A stretch of 64,000 nt of DNA from Anaerophaga thermohalophila DSM 12881 (lineage in GTDB: Bacteria > Bacteroidota > Bacteroidia > Bacteroidales > Marinilabiliaceae). The notes beneath the pieces are model-generated. The model saw nothing but the letters and a program-made list of their open reading frames with translations, made no database searches and was not told the DNA's origin. Both the position numbers and the translations under genes were made by a program. Shown here piece by piece: positions 26,155 through 33,372 of the stretch. The DNA is taken from contig NZ_AEWI01000018.1 in assembly GCF_000191885.1 (NCBI RefSeq), forward strand, positions 36,294 to 100,293. Reading direction: 5' to 3'. How positions within the stretch are numbered: the first letter of the stretch is position 1; each line of letters starts with the position of its first letter.

Positions 26155-27162
26155 ATGAAAGTAGCAATTCTTTCGCCCGTAGCATGGAGAACACCTCCCA
26201 GACATTACGGCCCGTGGGAACAGGTGGCTTCCAATATTGCCGAGGGACTGGTCGCAAAAGGTATTGATGTCACACTTTTTGCCACTCTCGACTCGGAAAC
26301 AAAGGGAAAACTGGACGGTATAATCGAACGGGGATATGAAGAAGATAAAGACTCCGACCCCAAAGTTTCGGAATGTCTTCATATCAGTTATGCCATGGAA
26401 AGGGCCCGGGAATTCGACATTATTCACAATCATTTCGACTTCCTGCCGCTAACTTACACAGGACTGATAAATACACCGGTCGTCACCACGATACATGGTT
26501 TTTCATCGCCGAAAATCATTCCCGTTTACAAACGATACAACAGCATTAATCATTACGTATCCATAAGCAATTCTGACAGGAGTCCCGAGTTAAAGTATAT
26601 CGCCACTGTGTACAACGGAATCAACAAAAACCTCTTCACTTTAAACGAGTATCCGGACGATTATTTGCTCTTTTTCGGGCGAATCCATCACGACAAAGGA
26701 ACCCGTGAAGCCATCGAGATTGCAAAAAAAGCCAAAATGAAGCTCATTATTTCGGGAATCATTCAGGATCGTGACTACTTTGACAGCAATGTAGCTCCAT
26801 ACATAAACGATGACGATATAATATTTGTGGGCAGCTCCGGTCCTGAAAAGCGGGACCATTTGCTGCGCAACGCTAAAGCCCTGCTGCATCCCGTTAATTT
26901 TGACGAACCCTTTGGTTTGAGCGTCGCTGAAGCAATGTTTTGTGGTACCCCCGTTATTGCTTTTAACCGGGGATCAATGCCGGAATTAATCAACGACGGC
27001 ATTACCGGTTTTCTGGTAAAAAATGTAACAGAGGCTGTAGAAAAAATCCCGCAACTGGAACGGCTCGACAGAAAAAAATGCAGAGAATGGGCCGAAACAC
27101 ATTTCAGCCAGGAAAAAATGGTGAATGATTACATTAAAGTTTATGAGCAAATACTGGAATAA
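26155..27162 (+). CDS. Glycosyltransferase family 4
   Basis: A 335-residue GT-B enzyme. N-terminal AILSPVAWRTPPRHYGPWEQ is the acceptor-side region, and FFGRIHHDKGTREAIEIAKK (about 172-191) opens the C-terminal domain. FDEPFGLSVAEAMFCGTPV (about 250-268) is the E-x7-E donor-binding motif. The donor is unknown; GDP-mannose is a reasonable guess beside GH130 (inference). A 186-bp gap separates it from the GH130 gene, with no gene seen in that gap. No signal peptide or membrane segment is seen. Confidence 0.88.
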   Translation: MKVAILSPVAWRTPPRHYGPWEQVASNIAEGLVAKGIDVTLFATLDSETKGKLDGIIERGYEEDKDSDPKVSECLHISYAMERAREFDIIHNHFDFLPLTYTGLINTPVVTTIHGFSSPKIIPVYKRYNSINHYVSISNSDRSPELKYIATVYNGINKNLFTLNEYPDDYLLFFGRIHHDKGTREAIEIAKKAKMKLIISGIIQDRDYFDSNVAPYINDDDIIFVGSSGPEKRDHLLRNAKALLHPVNFDEPFGLSVAEAMFCGTPVIAFNRGSMPELINDGITGFLVKNVTEAVEKIPQLERLDRKKCREWAETHFSQEKMVNDYIKVYEQILE

Positions 27163-27360
27163 GCCTGAACAATAAGTGCAGTAAATGATGGAAGTCATTT
27201 CATCTTTACGTTAAAAATGCTAACCTTGAAAAGGTTCAAAACAAAAAAGCCTTTTCACATGGGCAGAATACTTAAAACCCGGGTTACCACAAATGTTTTG
27301 CCAGGGGGCGACATCAGGTTCCCGTGAAGTGACAGGTCTTGACGCTACAAAACCATACAT

Positions 27361-27543
27361 TTCATCAGTATAAAATTTATCTAAGTCATTGGTCGAATGG
27401 AACCCGCATGCAAGCATTTATACATATTCTTATTGTATTATGCCTTGTCAGGCCCGTTTTATCTTACATCTTACCATCTTACCATCTTAAATCTAATAAT
27501 CTAATAATCTATATTAAAACATTCTTTGTCATGCTCGTTTCAT
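27361..27543 (+). repeat. Repeat family B, long form
   Basis: A 183-bp copy from TTCATCAGTATAAAATTTAT to ATGCTCGTTTCAT, almost identical to 57494-57674. It contains a short variable run of AATCTAAT units. Upstream, 27163-27360 shows no convincing gene. Confidence 0.85.
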
Positions 27544-27621
27544 TTTCTTTTCGCCGGATTCATGTCTGATTTTAGCATCCAACCCGACGATTAGGTATCC
27601 AGTTATGAATGCGGTATATGT

Positions 27622-27668
27622 GGCGGATTTCTTTGTAAACAAAGCGGCGGAGCCGGGGGAGAAATCAA
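27622..27668. repeat. Repeat family D, divergent copy
   Basis: GCGGATTTCTTTGTAAACAA and AAGCGGCGGAGCCGG resemble the elements at 47895-47972 and 51883-51959. TTTGTAAACAAA forms the inner hairpin. It ends 40 bp before hutH. Confidence 0.55.
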
Positions 27669-27707
27669 AGTGCCAGCTTGTTTCATAAAATCAAAACTTG
27701 TCATCTC

Positions 27708-29213
27708 ATGGAAAAAACACATTATATTACGCCTGCCCCTCTCACTTTTGGAACCATACAAAGCATACTTTCCGAAGGGAAGCGGATTGCCTTATCCGAA
27801 GAATCGTCCAACCTGATAATAAAGTGTAAAAAATGGCTCGACAAAAAACTGGCTGACGAAGAAGGCCCCGTCTATGGCATAAACACAGGCTTCGGAGCCC
27901 TTCACAACCGGTCAATATCACGCACCGATCTAAACAAACTGCAGGAAAACCTACTTCTGAGTCATGCCTGTGGTGCCGGCCCTGAAGTGCCCCGTGATGT
28001 AGTCCGGCTCATGCTCCTTTTAAAGATACATGCTTTGAGTCTCGGGAAATCGGGCGTCCAACTAAAAACCGTAGAGCGGTTGATCGACTTTTTCAACAAT
28101 GGGATTGTGCCGGTAGTTTTGGAACAGGGTTCGCTTGGTGCCTCGGGCGATCTTGCCCCTCTGGCTCACCTTTTTCTGCCATTGCTGGGGCATGGGGAGG
28201 TATGGATAGACGATAAAAAAGCGGATGCCTCTGAAATGCTTCTCCAGTTTGGATGGGAGCCTATAAAACTCGAAGCCAAAGAGGGCCTGGCATTGCTTAA
28301 CGGCACCCAGTTCATGAGCGCGTATGCAGTATATACACTCATCAGAACGTTCAGAATATCCAGGCAGGCCGACCTCATCGCGGCGCTTAGCATTGATGCA
28401 TTTAACGGGAAAATAGACCCCTTCACGGAAATTCTTCAATCGGTCAGACCTCATGCCGGCCAATTGGAGACAGCCAGACACATCAGAGAACTCCTGGATG
28501 GAAGTGAAATAATCTCATCCCGGCACAAAGAAGTTCAGGACCCTTATTCCTTCAGATGCATTCCGCAGGTACATGGTGCTGTTAAAGATGCCATCGATTA
28601 TGTGGCAAAAGTAGTGCAGACCGAGATCAACTCAGTAACAGATAATCCCATTGTTTTTCCTGATGAAGAAGTCATACTGTCAGGGGGTAATTTTCATGGT
28701 GAACCGCTTGCGCTTGCCCTTGATTTTCTGGGAATCGCTGTGAGCGAACTGGCAAGTATTTCCGAAAGAAGGATTTACCGGCTGATATCCGGTGAGCGGG
28801 GATTGCCGGTCTTTTTAGTCGCGAATCCCGGACTAAACTCAGGCTTCATGATTCCGCAATACGCTGCTGCTTCAATTGTGAGTTTAAACAAACAATTGGC
28901 TACACCGGCATCGGTTGACAGCATCCCATCATCCAACGAGCAGGAAGATCATGTAAGCATGGGCGGTAATGCTGCTACAAAAGCACTGAAAATAGTGCAA
29001 AACGTAGAGAGAGTTTTGGCCATTGAACTTTTTAATGCCGCACAAGCAATTGAATTCAGGCGTCCCGCAAAATCATCCGAAATTCTTGAAACACTTCTGA
29101 AAGATTACAGAAAGGAAGTAGCTTTCATTCACGAAGATAAAATAATGTACATGGAGATAGAGAAGACCATTCGTTTTTTGCAAAGCCGAAAAGAAAATGC
29201 CCTCAGGTTTTAG
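27708..29213 (+). CDS. hutH: Histidine ammonia-lyase
   Basis: A 501-residue protein when started at MEKTHYITPAPLTF (ATG at 27708); an in-frame ATG ten codons upstream is less likely. GSLGASGDLAPLAH (141-154) includes Ala145-Ser146-Gly147, which cyclise to the MIO electrophile. NTGFGALH (59-66) and the later SSNEQEDHVSMGGNAA block are typical of HAL/PAL enzymes. It deaminates histidine to urocanate. No hutU, hutI or other hut gene is nearby, so in this genome it stands apart from the pathway. A tyrosine or phenylalanine ammonia-lyase is possible but the H-containing region looks HAL-like. Its stop overlaps the convergent spy-like gene by 11 bp. Confidence 0.9.
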   Translation: MEKTHYITPAPLTFGTIQSILSEGKRIALSEESSNLIIKCKKWLDKKLADEEGPVYGINTGFGALHNRSISRTDLNKLQENLLLSHACGAGPEVPRDVVRLMLLLKIHALSLGKSGVQLKTVERLIDFFNNGIVPVVLEQGSLGASGDLAPLAHLFLPLLGHGEVWIDDKKADASEMLLQFGWEPIKLEAKEGLALLNGTQFMSAYAVYTLIRTFRISRQADLIAALSIDAFNGKIDPFTEILQSVRPHAGQLETARHIRELLDGSEIISSRHKEVQDPYSFRCIPQVHGAVKDAIDYVAKVVQTEINSVTDNPIVFPDEEVILSGGNFHGEPLALALDFLGIAVSELASISERRIYRLISGERGLPVFLVANPGLNSGFMIPQYAAASIVSLNKQLATPASVDSIPSSNEQEDHVSMGGNAATKALKIVQNVERVLAIELFNAAQAIEFRRPAKSSEILETLLKDYRKEVAFIHEDKIMYMEIEKTIRFLQSRKENALRF

Positions 29214-29223
29214 AGGGCATTTT
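29194..29223. terminator. Bidirectional terminator shared by hutH and the spy-like gene
   Basis: AAAATGCCCTC (29194-29204) pairs perfectly with GAGGGCATTTT (29213-29223) around an 8-nt loop, with T-rich sequence after the stem on each strand. It overlaps both stop codons. Confidence 0.85.
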
Positions 29224-29712
29224 GTCTGGTTCATTATCATTGTCACAATCGGTGCAGGACGAACTTTTCCCCCCCTTAATCATATGAAGCATTTTTTTCT
29301 TGAATTCATGCTCAGCTCCATATAATTTAATTACCTGATCAATGGTCAGTATCTTTTTAAATTTTTCGTGATATTCCTTTTCAAGATTTGCCTTTTTCAG
29401 CTCATAATTGATATATTCATCAATGGCAGCTTCTTTCCCGGCTTCACTCAAAGATTCGTCAGAATGATATAGCTTTTTAATATTTTCTTTTTTCTCTTTC
29501 CAAAGTTCATCCATTTTTTCTGACATCTCATTATATACCGGCCAAAATTTTTGGGCATCTTCTGTTGAGAGACCTATCCGTTCGGTCAAAAAGGCGACCT
29601 TTTGTGATTTTAGTCGTTCAAGGCGGGATTCTTCTTCCTGAGCGTTCCCTGAAATAAAAAAGACCTGGGCAAGGGTAAAAACCATCACTAATATGATATT
29701 CTTTTTATTCAT
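29203..29712 (-). CDS. Periplasmic Spy/CpxP-like protein
   Basis: A 169-residue protein with a signal peptide (KKNIILVMVFTLAQVFFISGNAQ). The mature part is almost entirely charged and helical: LTERIGLSTEDAQKFWPVYNEM, then a long basic and acidic helix, then ILTIDQVIKLY, in the layout of LTXXQ-type Spy/CpxP and related zinc-resistance proteins. Such proteins act as periplasmic chaperones or metal-stress sensors. The C-terminus has CTDCD, which could bind a metal (inference). It is downstream of an anti-sigma-like gene (64 bp) and an ECF sigma gene on the same strand, which points to envelope stress. Confidence 0.75.
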   Translation of the reverse strand: MNKKNIILVMVFTLAQVFFISGNAQEEESRLERLKSQKVAFLTERIGLSTEDAQKFWPVYNEMSEKMDELWKEKKENIKKLYHSDESLSEAGKEAAIDEYINYELKKANLEKEYHEKFKKILTIDQVIKLYGAEHEFKKKMLHMIKGGKSSSCTDCDNDNEPDKMPSKT

Positions 29713-29776
29713 AGCATCGATTTTTAAACCAAAACATAATTACCAAACTTAACAACGTACTGATCACGTAAAAGAA

Positions 29777-30196
29777 TTATTCAAAATAAGTAACAGCCGC
29801 CAGTTCCTCTTCTGTAAATTCACCCCAAAACAAAGTGTCGGGTAGAAGCACCAGAGAAGAATCTTCGGCAACAAACAGTTCATTAATAACATTTTCATCT
29901 AAAATGAGAGCCAAAGAATTAATAAATTCTTCATCCGTATTGCCCAGTATAGCTGTTTCATCAGAACCGTTAAAGAGTTTTGGTGCCTGATAATAAATGA
30001 GAGCAATAACCAGGAAGGCTGCAGCCATGGCCAGCCAGGGCTTGATAACCGAAATTACCGGGGCTAACGAATTTTTACTTCGCTCGCTGGCTGTCTCTGC
30101 TTCAATCCTGGCTAATATCCGTTGTTCAAAATCTTCAAAGTAATTATCGGGAACTTTGAACGGACACTCTTTCCTGCCAAATAAATTTTCATCCAT
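29777..30196 (-). CDS. Single-pass membrane protein, probable anti-sigma factor
   Basis: A 139-residue protein when started at MDENLFGRKECPF (ATG at 30196), which has AGGA at a good distance; a start 13 codons upstream is also open. The N-terminal 45 residues, including VPDNYFEDFEQRILARIE, resemble the cytoplasmic part of small Bacteroidota anti-sigma factors. One transmembrane helix spans about 52-70 (PWLAMAAAFLVIALIYY), leaving a short acidic periplasmic tail. It lies between an ECF sigma gene and a periplasmic Spy-like gene. Its role in holding the sigma factor is inferred from context; there is no ZAS zinc motif. Confidence 0.65.
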   Translation of the reverse strand: MDENLFGRKECPFKVPDNYFEDFEQRILARIEAETASERSKNSLAPVISVIKPWLAMAAAFLVIALIYYQAPKLFNGSDETAILGNTDEEFINSLALILDENVINELFVAEDSSLVLLPDTLFWGEFTEEELAAVTYFE

Positions 30197-30463
30197 AATT
30201 CCTACTGTTTTGGCCCTTAAATCTTTTAAAATCAAATTTTCTGTAGCAGAAAACGCTTGAGAATATGCCCCGCGTTCTTATTCACCGTTACAAAAATTTG
30301 GAACGAAAGAGAAACCCTGCCATGCTCGTTTCATTATCTAAACATCTTAGAACAATACGATGTTAAAAGTTCTTTGTTCTTCGATTTCGCAAGCATGCCC
30401 TGCGTACCATTAACTTATTTATTTAGAACATTTAAACTAAAAAAGGTTTAACCTGCGTTCGAT
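30197..30463. other. Gap between the sigma and anti-sigma genes with a repeat B fragment
   Basis: No gene was seen. ATGCTCGTTTCAT at about 30322-30334 is the conserved end of repeat family B, followed by a TATCTAAACATCTTAG run like the B microsatellite part. Confidence 0.45.
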
Positions 30464-31015
30464 TTAAAAAACCTCATTCTTAATAAATGCTTCAATTTTC
30501 CTAACGGCATGAAAATAAGAAGCTTTTAAGGCACCAACAGAAGTCCCGAGAATTTCGGAAATCTGTTCATAAGTCATATCCTCAAAATATTTCATATTAA
30601 ATACCAGCCTTTGTTTTTCAGGAAGGGCAAGCAAACACTTCTGTAATCGTTTTTGAATCTCATCGCCGGAAAAGAGCGGGTCGGTCTCAATCCTGTTACC
30701 TAACATTATTTCCATATCCGAATCTTCATTCAGCAAACCCTCCTTCTTCTTATTGAGGTAATTAAGCGTTTCATTGGTAGCAATTCTGTACAACCACGTA
30801 TAAAGGGATGCATCACCACGAAATTTACCAATACTTTTCCAGGCTTTCATAAACGTATTTTGCAACAAATCGTCGGCATCTTCGTGCACAATTACCATCT
30901 TTCTGATATGCCAGTAAAGCCTTTCTTTATATTTTTTCATCAACAAAGCCAAGGCTTGGTCGGGCTTACCGGCTTCCTGTGCCAGATGCAATATTTCCTT
31001 ATCGTCAGGCTGCAT
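30464..31015 (-). CDS. ECF-type RNA polymerase sigma factor
   Basis: A 183-residue sigma-70 family protein. Region 2 is seen in DADDLLQNTFMKAWKSIGKF (about 46-65) and YTWLYRIATNETLNYL, and region 4 in MTYEQISEILGTSVGALKAS (about 145-164). There is no region 1.1 or 3. It should direct transcription of a small stress regulon. The gene heads a same-strand row with an anti-sigma-like and a Spy-like gene, although a 267-bp gap with repeat DNA separates it from the anti-sigma gene, so cotranscription is uncertain. Confidence 0.9.
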   Translation of the reverse strand: MQPDDKEILHLAQEAGKPDQALALLMKKYKERLYWHIRKMVIVHEDADDLLQNTFMKAWKSIGKFRGDASLYTWLYRIATNETLNYLNKKKEGLLNEDSDMEIMLGNRIETDPLFSGDEIQKRLQKCLLALPEKQRLVFNMKYFEDMTYEQISEILGTSVGALKASYFHAVRKIEAFIKNEVF

Positions 31016-31092
31016 ATCAGGTTTTCTTTATTTACTTCTGCGAAGATAAATAAATCAAAGCTTCATCCTCATTTCTTTGCCAAAAAAACAGC

Positions 31093-31100
31093 TACCTTTG
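31093..31100 (+). promoter_or_regulatory. Possible ychF promoter -7 element
   Basis: TACCTTTG matches TAnnTTTG, but no TTG lies at the right distance upstream. Between it and the ychF start at 31410 sit a repeat B fragment (31108-31124) and repeat C. Confidence 0.4.
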
Positions 31101-31193
31101 CAAACTGAAACGAGCATGACAAGAATTTTAACGAATCGCCTGTTACCTGAAGCTTTAGCGCCATTTCACCGGCAAGTCTTTGCGGGCAATGGA

Positions 31194-31389
31194 AGGAGCA
31201 GCAAATGGTATTTTATGGACAGACACTGCAGTGCACGTCAAACCCGCAAAAGTTTTCACAATATGTGTGTCTGTTCATAAAGTGTCGGCTGTAAGGCTTG
31301 CGAGGCCGCCAAAAACCGAATTTACTTTCCGTAAATGAGTATTTTGGAGGCAAGCGTAACGCAGCAAATGGTACTTTATGGACAGACAC
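31194..31389. repeat. Repeat family C, fragment plus full palindromic copy
   Basis: A fragment at about 31194-31227 ends in TATTTTATGGACAGACACT. A full 123-bp copy at 31267-31389 runs from GTGTCTGTTCATAAAGTG to ACTTTATGGACAGACAC. It ends 20 bp before ychF. Confidence 0.75.
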
Positions 31390-31409
31390 TAAAAAATGAC
31401 AGAAAATCT

Positions 31410-32510
31410 ATGGCTTTACAATGTGGTATAGTTGGGTTGCCCAATGTGGGAAAATCAACCCTTTTCAATTGTTTATCAAATGCAAAAGCGCAATCGGCCA
31501 ATTTCCCATTCTGCACTATCGAACCTAATGTCGGAGTCATTACTGTTCCTGACGAAAGGCTGATACAACTGGAAAAACTGGTGAAACCTAAAAAAGTTAC
31601 ACCGACTACGATAGAAATTGTCGATATCGCCGGACTTGTTAAAGGGGCCAGCAAAGGGGAGGGACTGGGAAATAAATTCCTGGCCAACATCAGGGAGACC
31701 GATGCCATTATTCATGTATTGCGCTGCTTCGAAGATGACAATGTAACCCACGTCGACGGTACCATTGACCCGGTGCGTGACAAAGAAGTTATCGACATGG
31801 AGCTTCAACTCAAAGATTTGGAAACCATTGAAAACCGTATCGGAAAGACCGAAAAAGTGGCTAAAACATCTAAAGACCCTGAGGCTAAAAGACTTCTGGA
31901 AGTTTTGCGAAAATACAAAGCGGCTCTTGAAAGTGGAAAATCGGCACGAGTGGTGCCACTGACCGAGCAGGAAGAAAAAGTAGCCAAAGACCTTTTCCTT
32001 CTGACCAACAAACCGATTCTTTATGTATGTAATGTAGATGAAGCATCTGTTATCTCTGGTAATAAATATGTTGAAGCCATACAGGAAGCCGTAAAGGAAG
32101 AAGATGCCGAGGTACTGGTCATTGCGGCTCAAACCGAAGCAGAAATAGCTGAACTGGAAACGTTTGAAGAACGACAGATGTTTCTCAACGATATCGGTCT
32201 GAAGGAATCCGGGGTTGCCAAGCTCATTAAATCAGCTTACAAACTGCTTAATCTCAAAACATTTTTTACCGCCGGGGAAAAAGAAGTCAGAGCCTGGACA
32301 TTTCCTGCCGGAGCTCTGGCTCCACAAGCTGCCGGAGTTATCCATACCGACTTCGAAAAAGGATTCATCCGGGCAGAAGTCATTAAATATGAAGATTACG
32401 TGGCACTCGGTTCTGAACAGGCATGCAAAGAAGCAGGTAAAATGCATATTGAGGGAAAAGAATATGAAGTTCAGGATGGAGATATTATGCATTTTCGGTT
32501 TAATGTCTGA
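31410..32510 (+). CDS. ychF: YchF/OLA1-type GTPase (redox-regulated ATPase)
   Basis: A 366-residue Obg-family P-loop protein when started at MALQCGIVGLPNVGKS (ATG at 31410); the upstream open frame is repeat sequence. G1 is GLPNVGKST, G3 is DIAGLV with KGASKGEGLGNKFL, and the C-terminal TGS domain ends in VQDGDIMHFRFNV. The length is typical. YchF/OLA1 prefers ATP over GTP, binds ribosomes and is linked to translation initiation and oxidative stress responses. The 20-bp leader contains no clear ribosome binding site. Confidence 0.95.
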   Translation: MALQCGIVGLPNVGKSTLFNCLSNAKAQSANFPFCTIEPNVGVITVPDERLIQLEKLVKPKKVTPTTIEIVDIAGLVKGASKGEGLGNKFLANIRETDAIIHVLRCFEDDNVTHVDGTIDPVRDKEVIDMELQLKDLETIENRIGKTEKVAKTSKDPEAKRLLEVLRKYKAALESGKSARVVPLTEQEEKVAKDLFLLTNKPILYVCNVDEASVISGNKYVEAIQEAVKEEDAEVLVIAAQTEAEIAELETFEERQMFLNDIGLKESGVAKLIKSAYKLLNLKTFFTAGEKEVRAWTFPAGALAPQAAGVIHTDFEKGFIRAEVIKYEDYVALGSEQACKEAGKMHIEGKEYEVQDGDIMHFRFNV

Positions 32511-32709
32511 TCATGTGAATTTCAGGCCAAACCATTTTTTACATTCATCTCTGATATTATCCTATCACTTTCTTATCGTATTTTTTCAAAATAAATATGC
32601 AAAACCTTGATTTATATTCTTATATGTGTCTTTTTAAAAAATAGTTAAAAATTCACAACTATCGTTTTGACTATTCAAAATTTCTACAAAAACCTTTTCC
32701 TTTGCAAAT

Positions 32710-32865
32710 ATGAATTTTTTGAAGAGAAAAAAAATGAGAGAGAGCGAGAATGATACAATAGCGAAGTTGAAGAGGAAGATATTGATTTATTCTATCATTG
32801 AAGTAGCTATTGTAATTGTGCTGATTATTTTCGGTGCATTTCTGTTTAATATTACCTTTTCTTAA
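32710..32865 (+). CDS. Possible 51-residue single-pass membrane protein
   Basis: An open frame from ATG at 32710 to TAA at 32865 encodes a basic and polar N-terminus (MNFLKRKKMRESEND) followed by a hydrophobic helix at about residues 24-46 (from ILIYSIIEVAIVIV to FGAFLF). That charge and hydrophobicity pattern is unlike random sequence. An internal ATG at 32734 is preceded by GAAGAG. I do not recognise it; it may be a small membrane protein or a chance frame. The flanking 32511-32709 and 32866-33083 show no other gene. Confidence 0.4.
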   Translation: MNFLKRKKMRESENDTIAKLKRKILIYSIIEVAIVIVLIIFGAFLFNITFS

Positions 32866-33083
32866 TTTTTCAGGGTAAGAAAAGCACAAATTTTTTACGA
32901 GCAACTACCTTATTCTGAAACCTGGTGATGATCCAATCCACTCACCGGCTTAATTTTCTTTTTATATTTTTATATACCTTCCACTCGGTAACTCCCGGAT
33001 AAAATTCCCAGTCGTTTGAATAAGTCAAAACCTCACAGGTAAAGAGAGGTATAATATTAACATCCTCATTTTCGAACGGAAAA

Positions 33084-33179
33084 ATGAAACGAGCATGGCA
33101 AAGATTGCCACAATCAGAATATATATAAGTTCTTGCATGCGAGTTCCATCCGACCTTAATAAACAAATTTTATACGGAT
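33084..33179 (-). repeat. Repeat family B, short form, reverse orientation
   Basis: A 96-bp copy from ATGAAACGAGCATGGCAAAG to AAATTTTATACGGATA, the reverse complement of the copy at 7228-7323 with few changes. No gene follows its right end, and 33180-33372 holds nothing that I can identify. Confidence 0.8.
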
Positions 33180-33372
33180 AAATAATTTGATATTCCGGAA
33201 TTTTCCCTTTAGCCGCTTTTATTTTCAAAACACACCAAAATTCCACATCGGGGATGACCGGTATAATTTGCAGTAATCTCCCTTAGTTAAGGCGGCTCAC
33301 GAGCGGAACGATCTCATGAACTGTATATGCCGTAACTACACAATTCTACCCGTGACTTCTTTCCGGACATTC

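Noticed and set aside
27220..27417. A 65-residue minus-strand frame starting inside repeat B
   Set aside because: It starts within dispersed repeat sequence and the rest has no features of a real protein.
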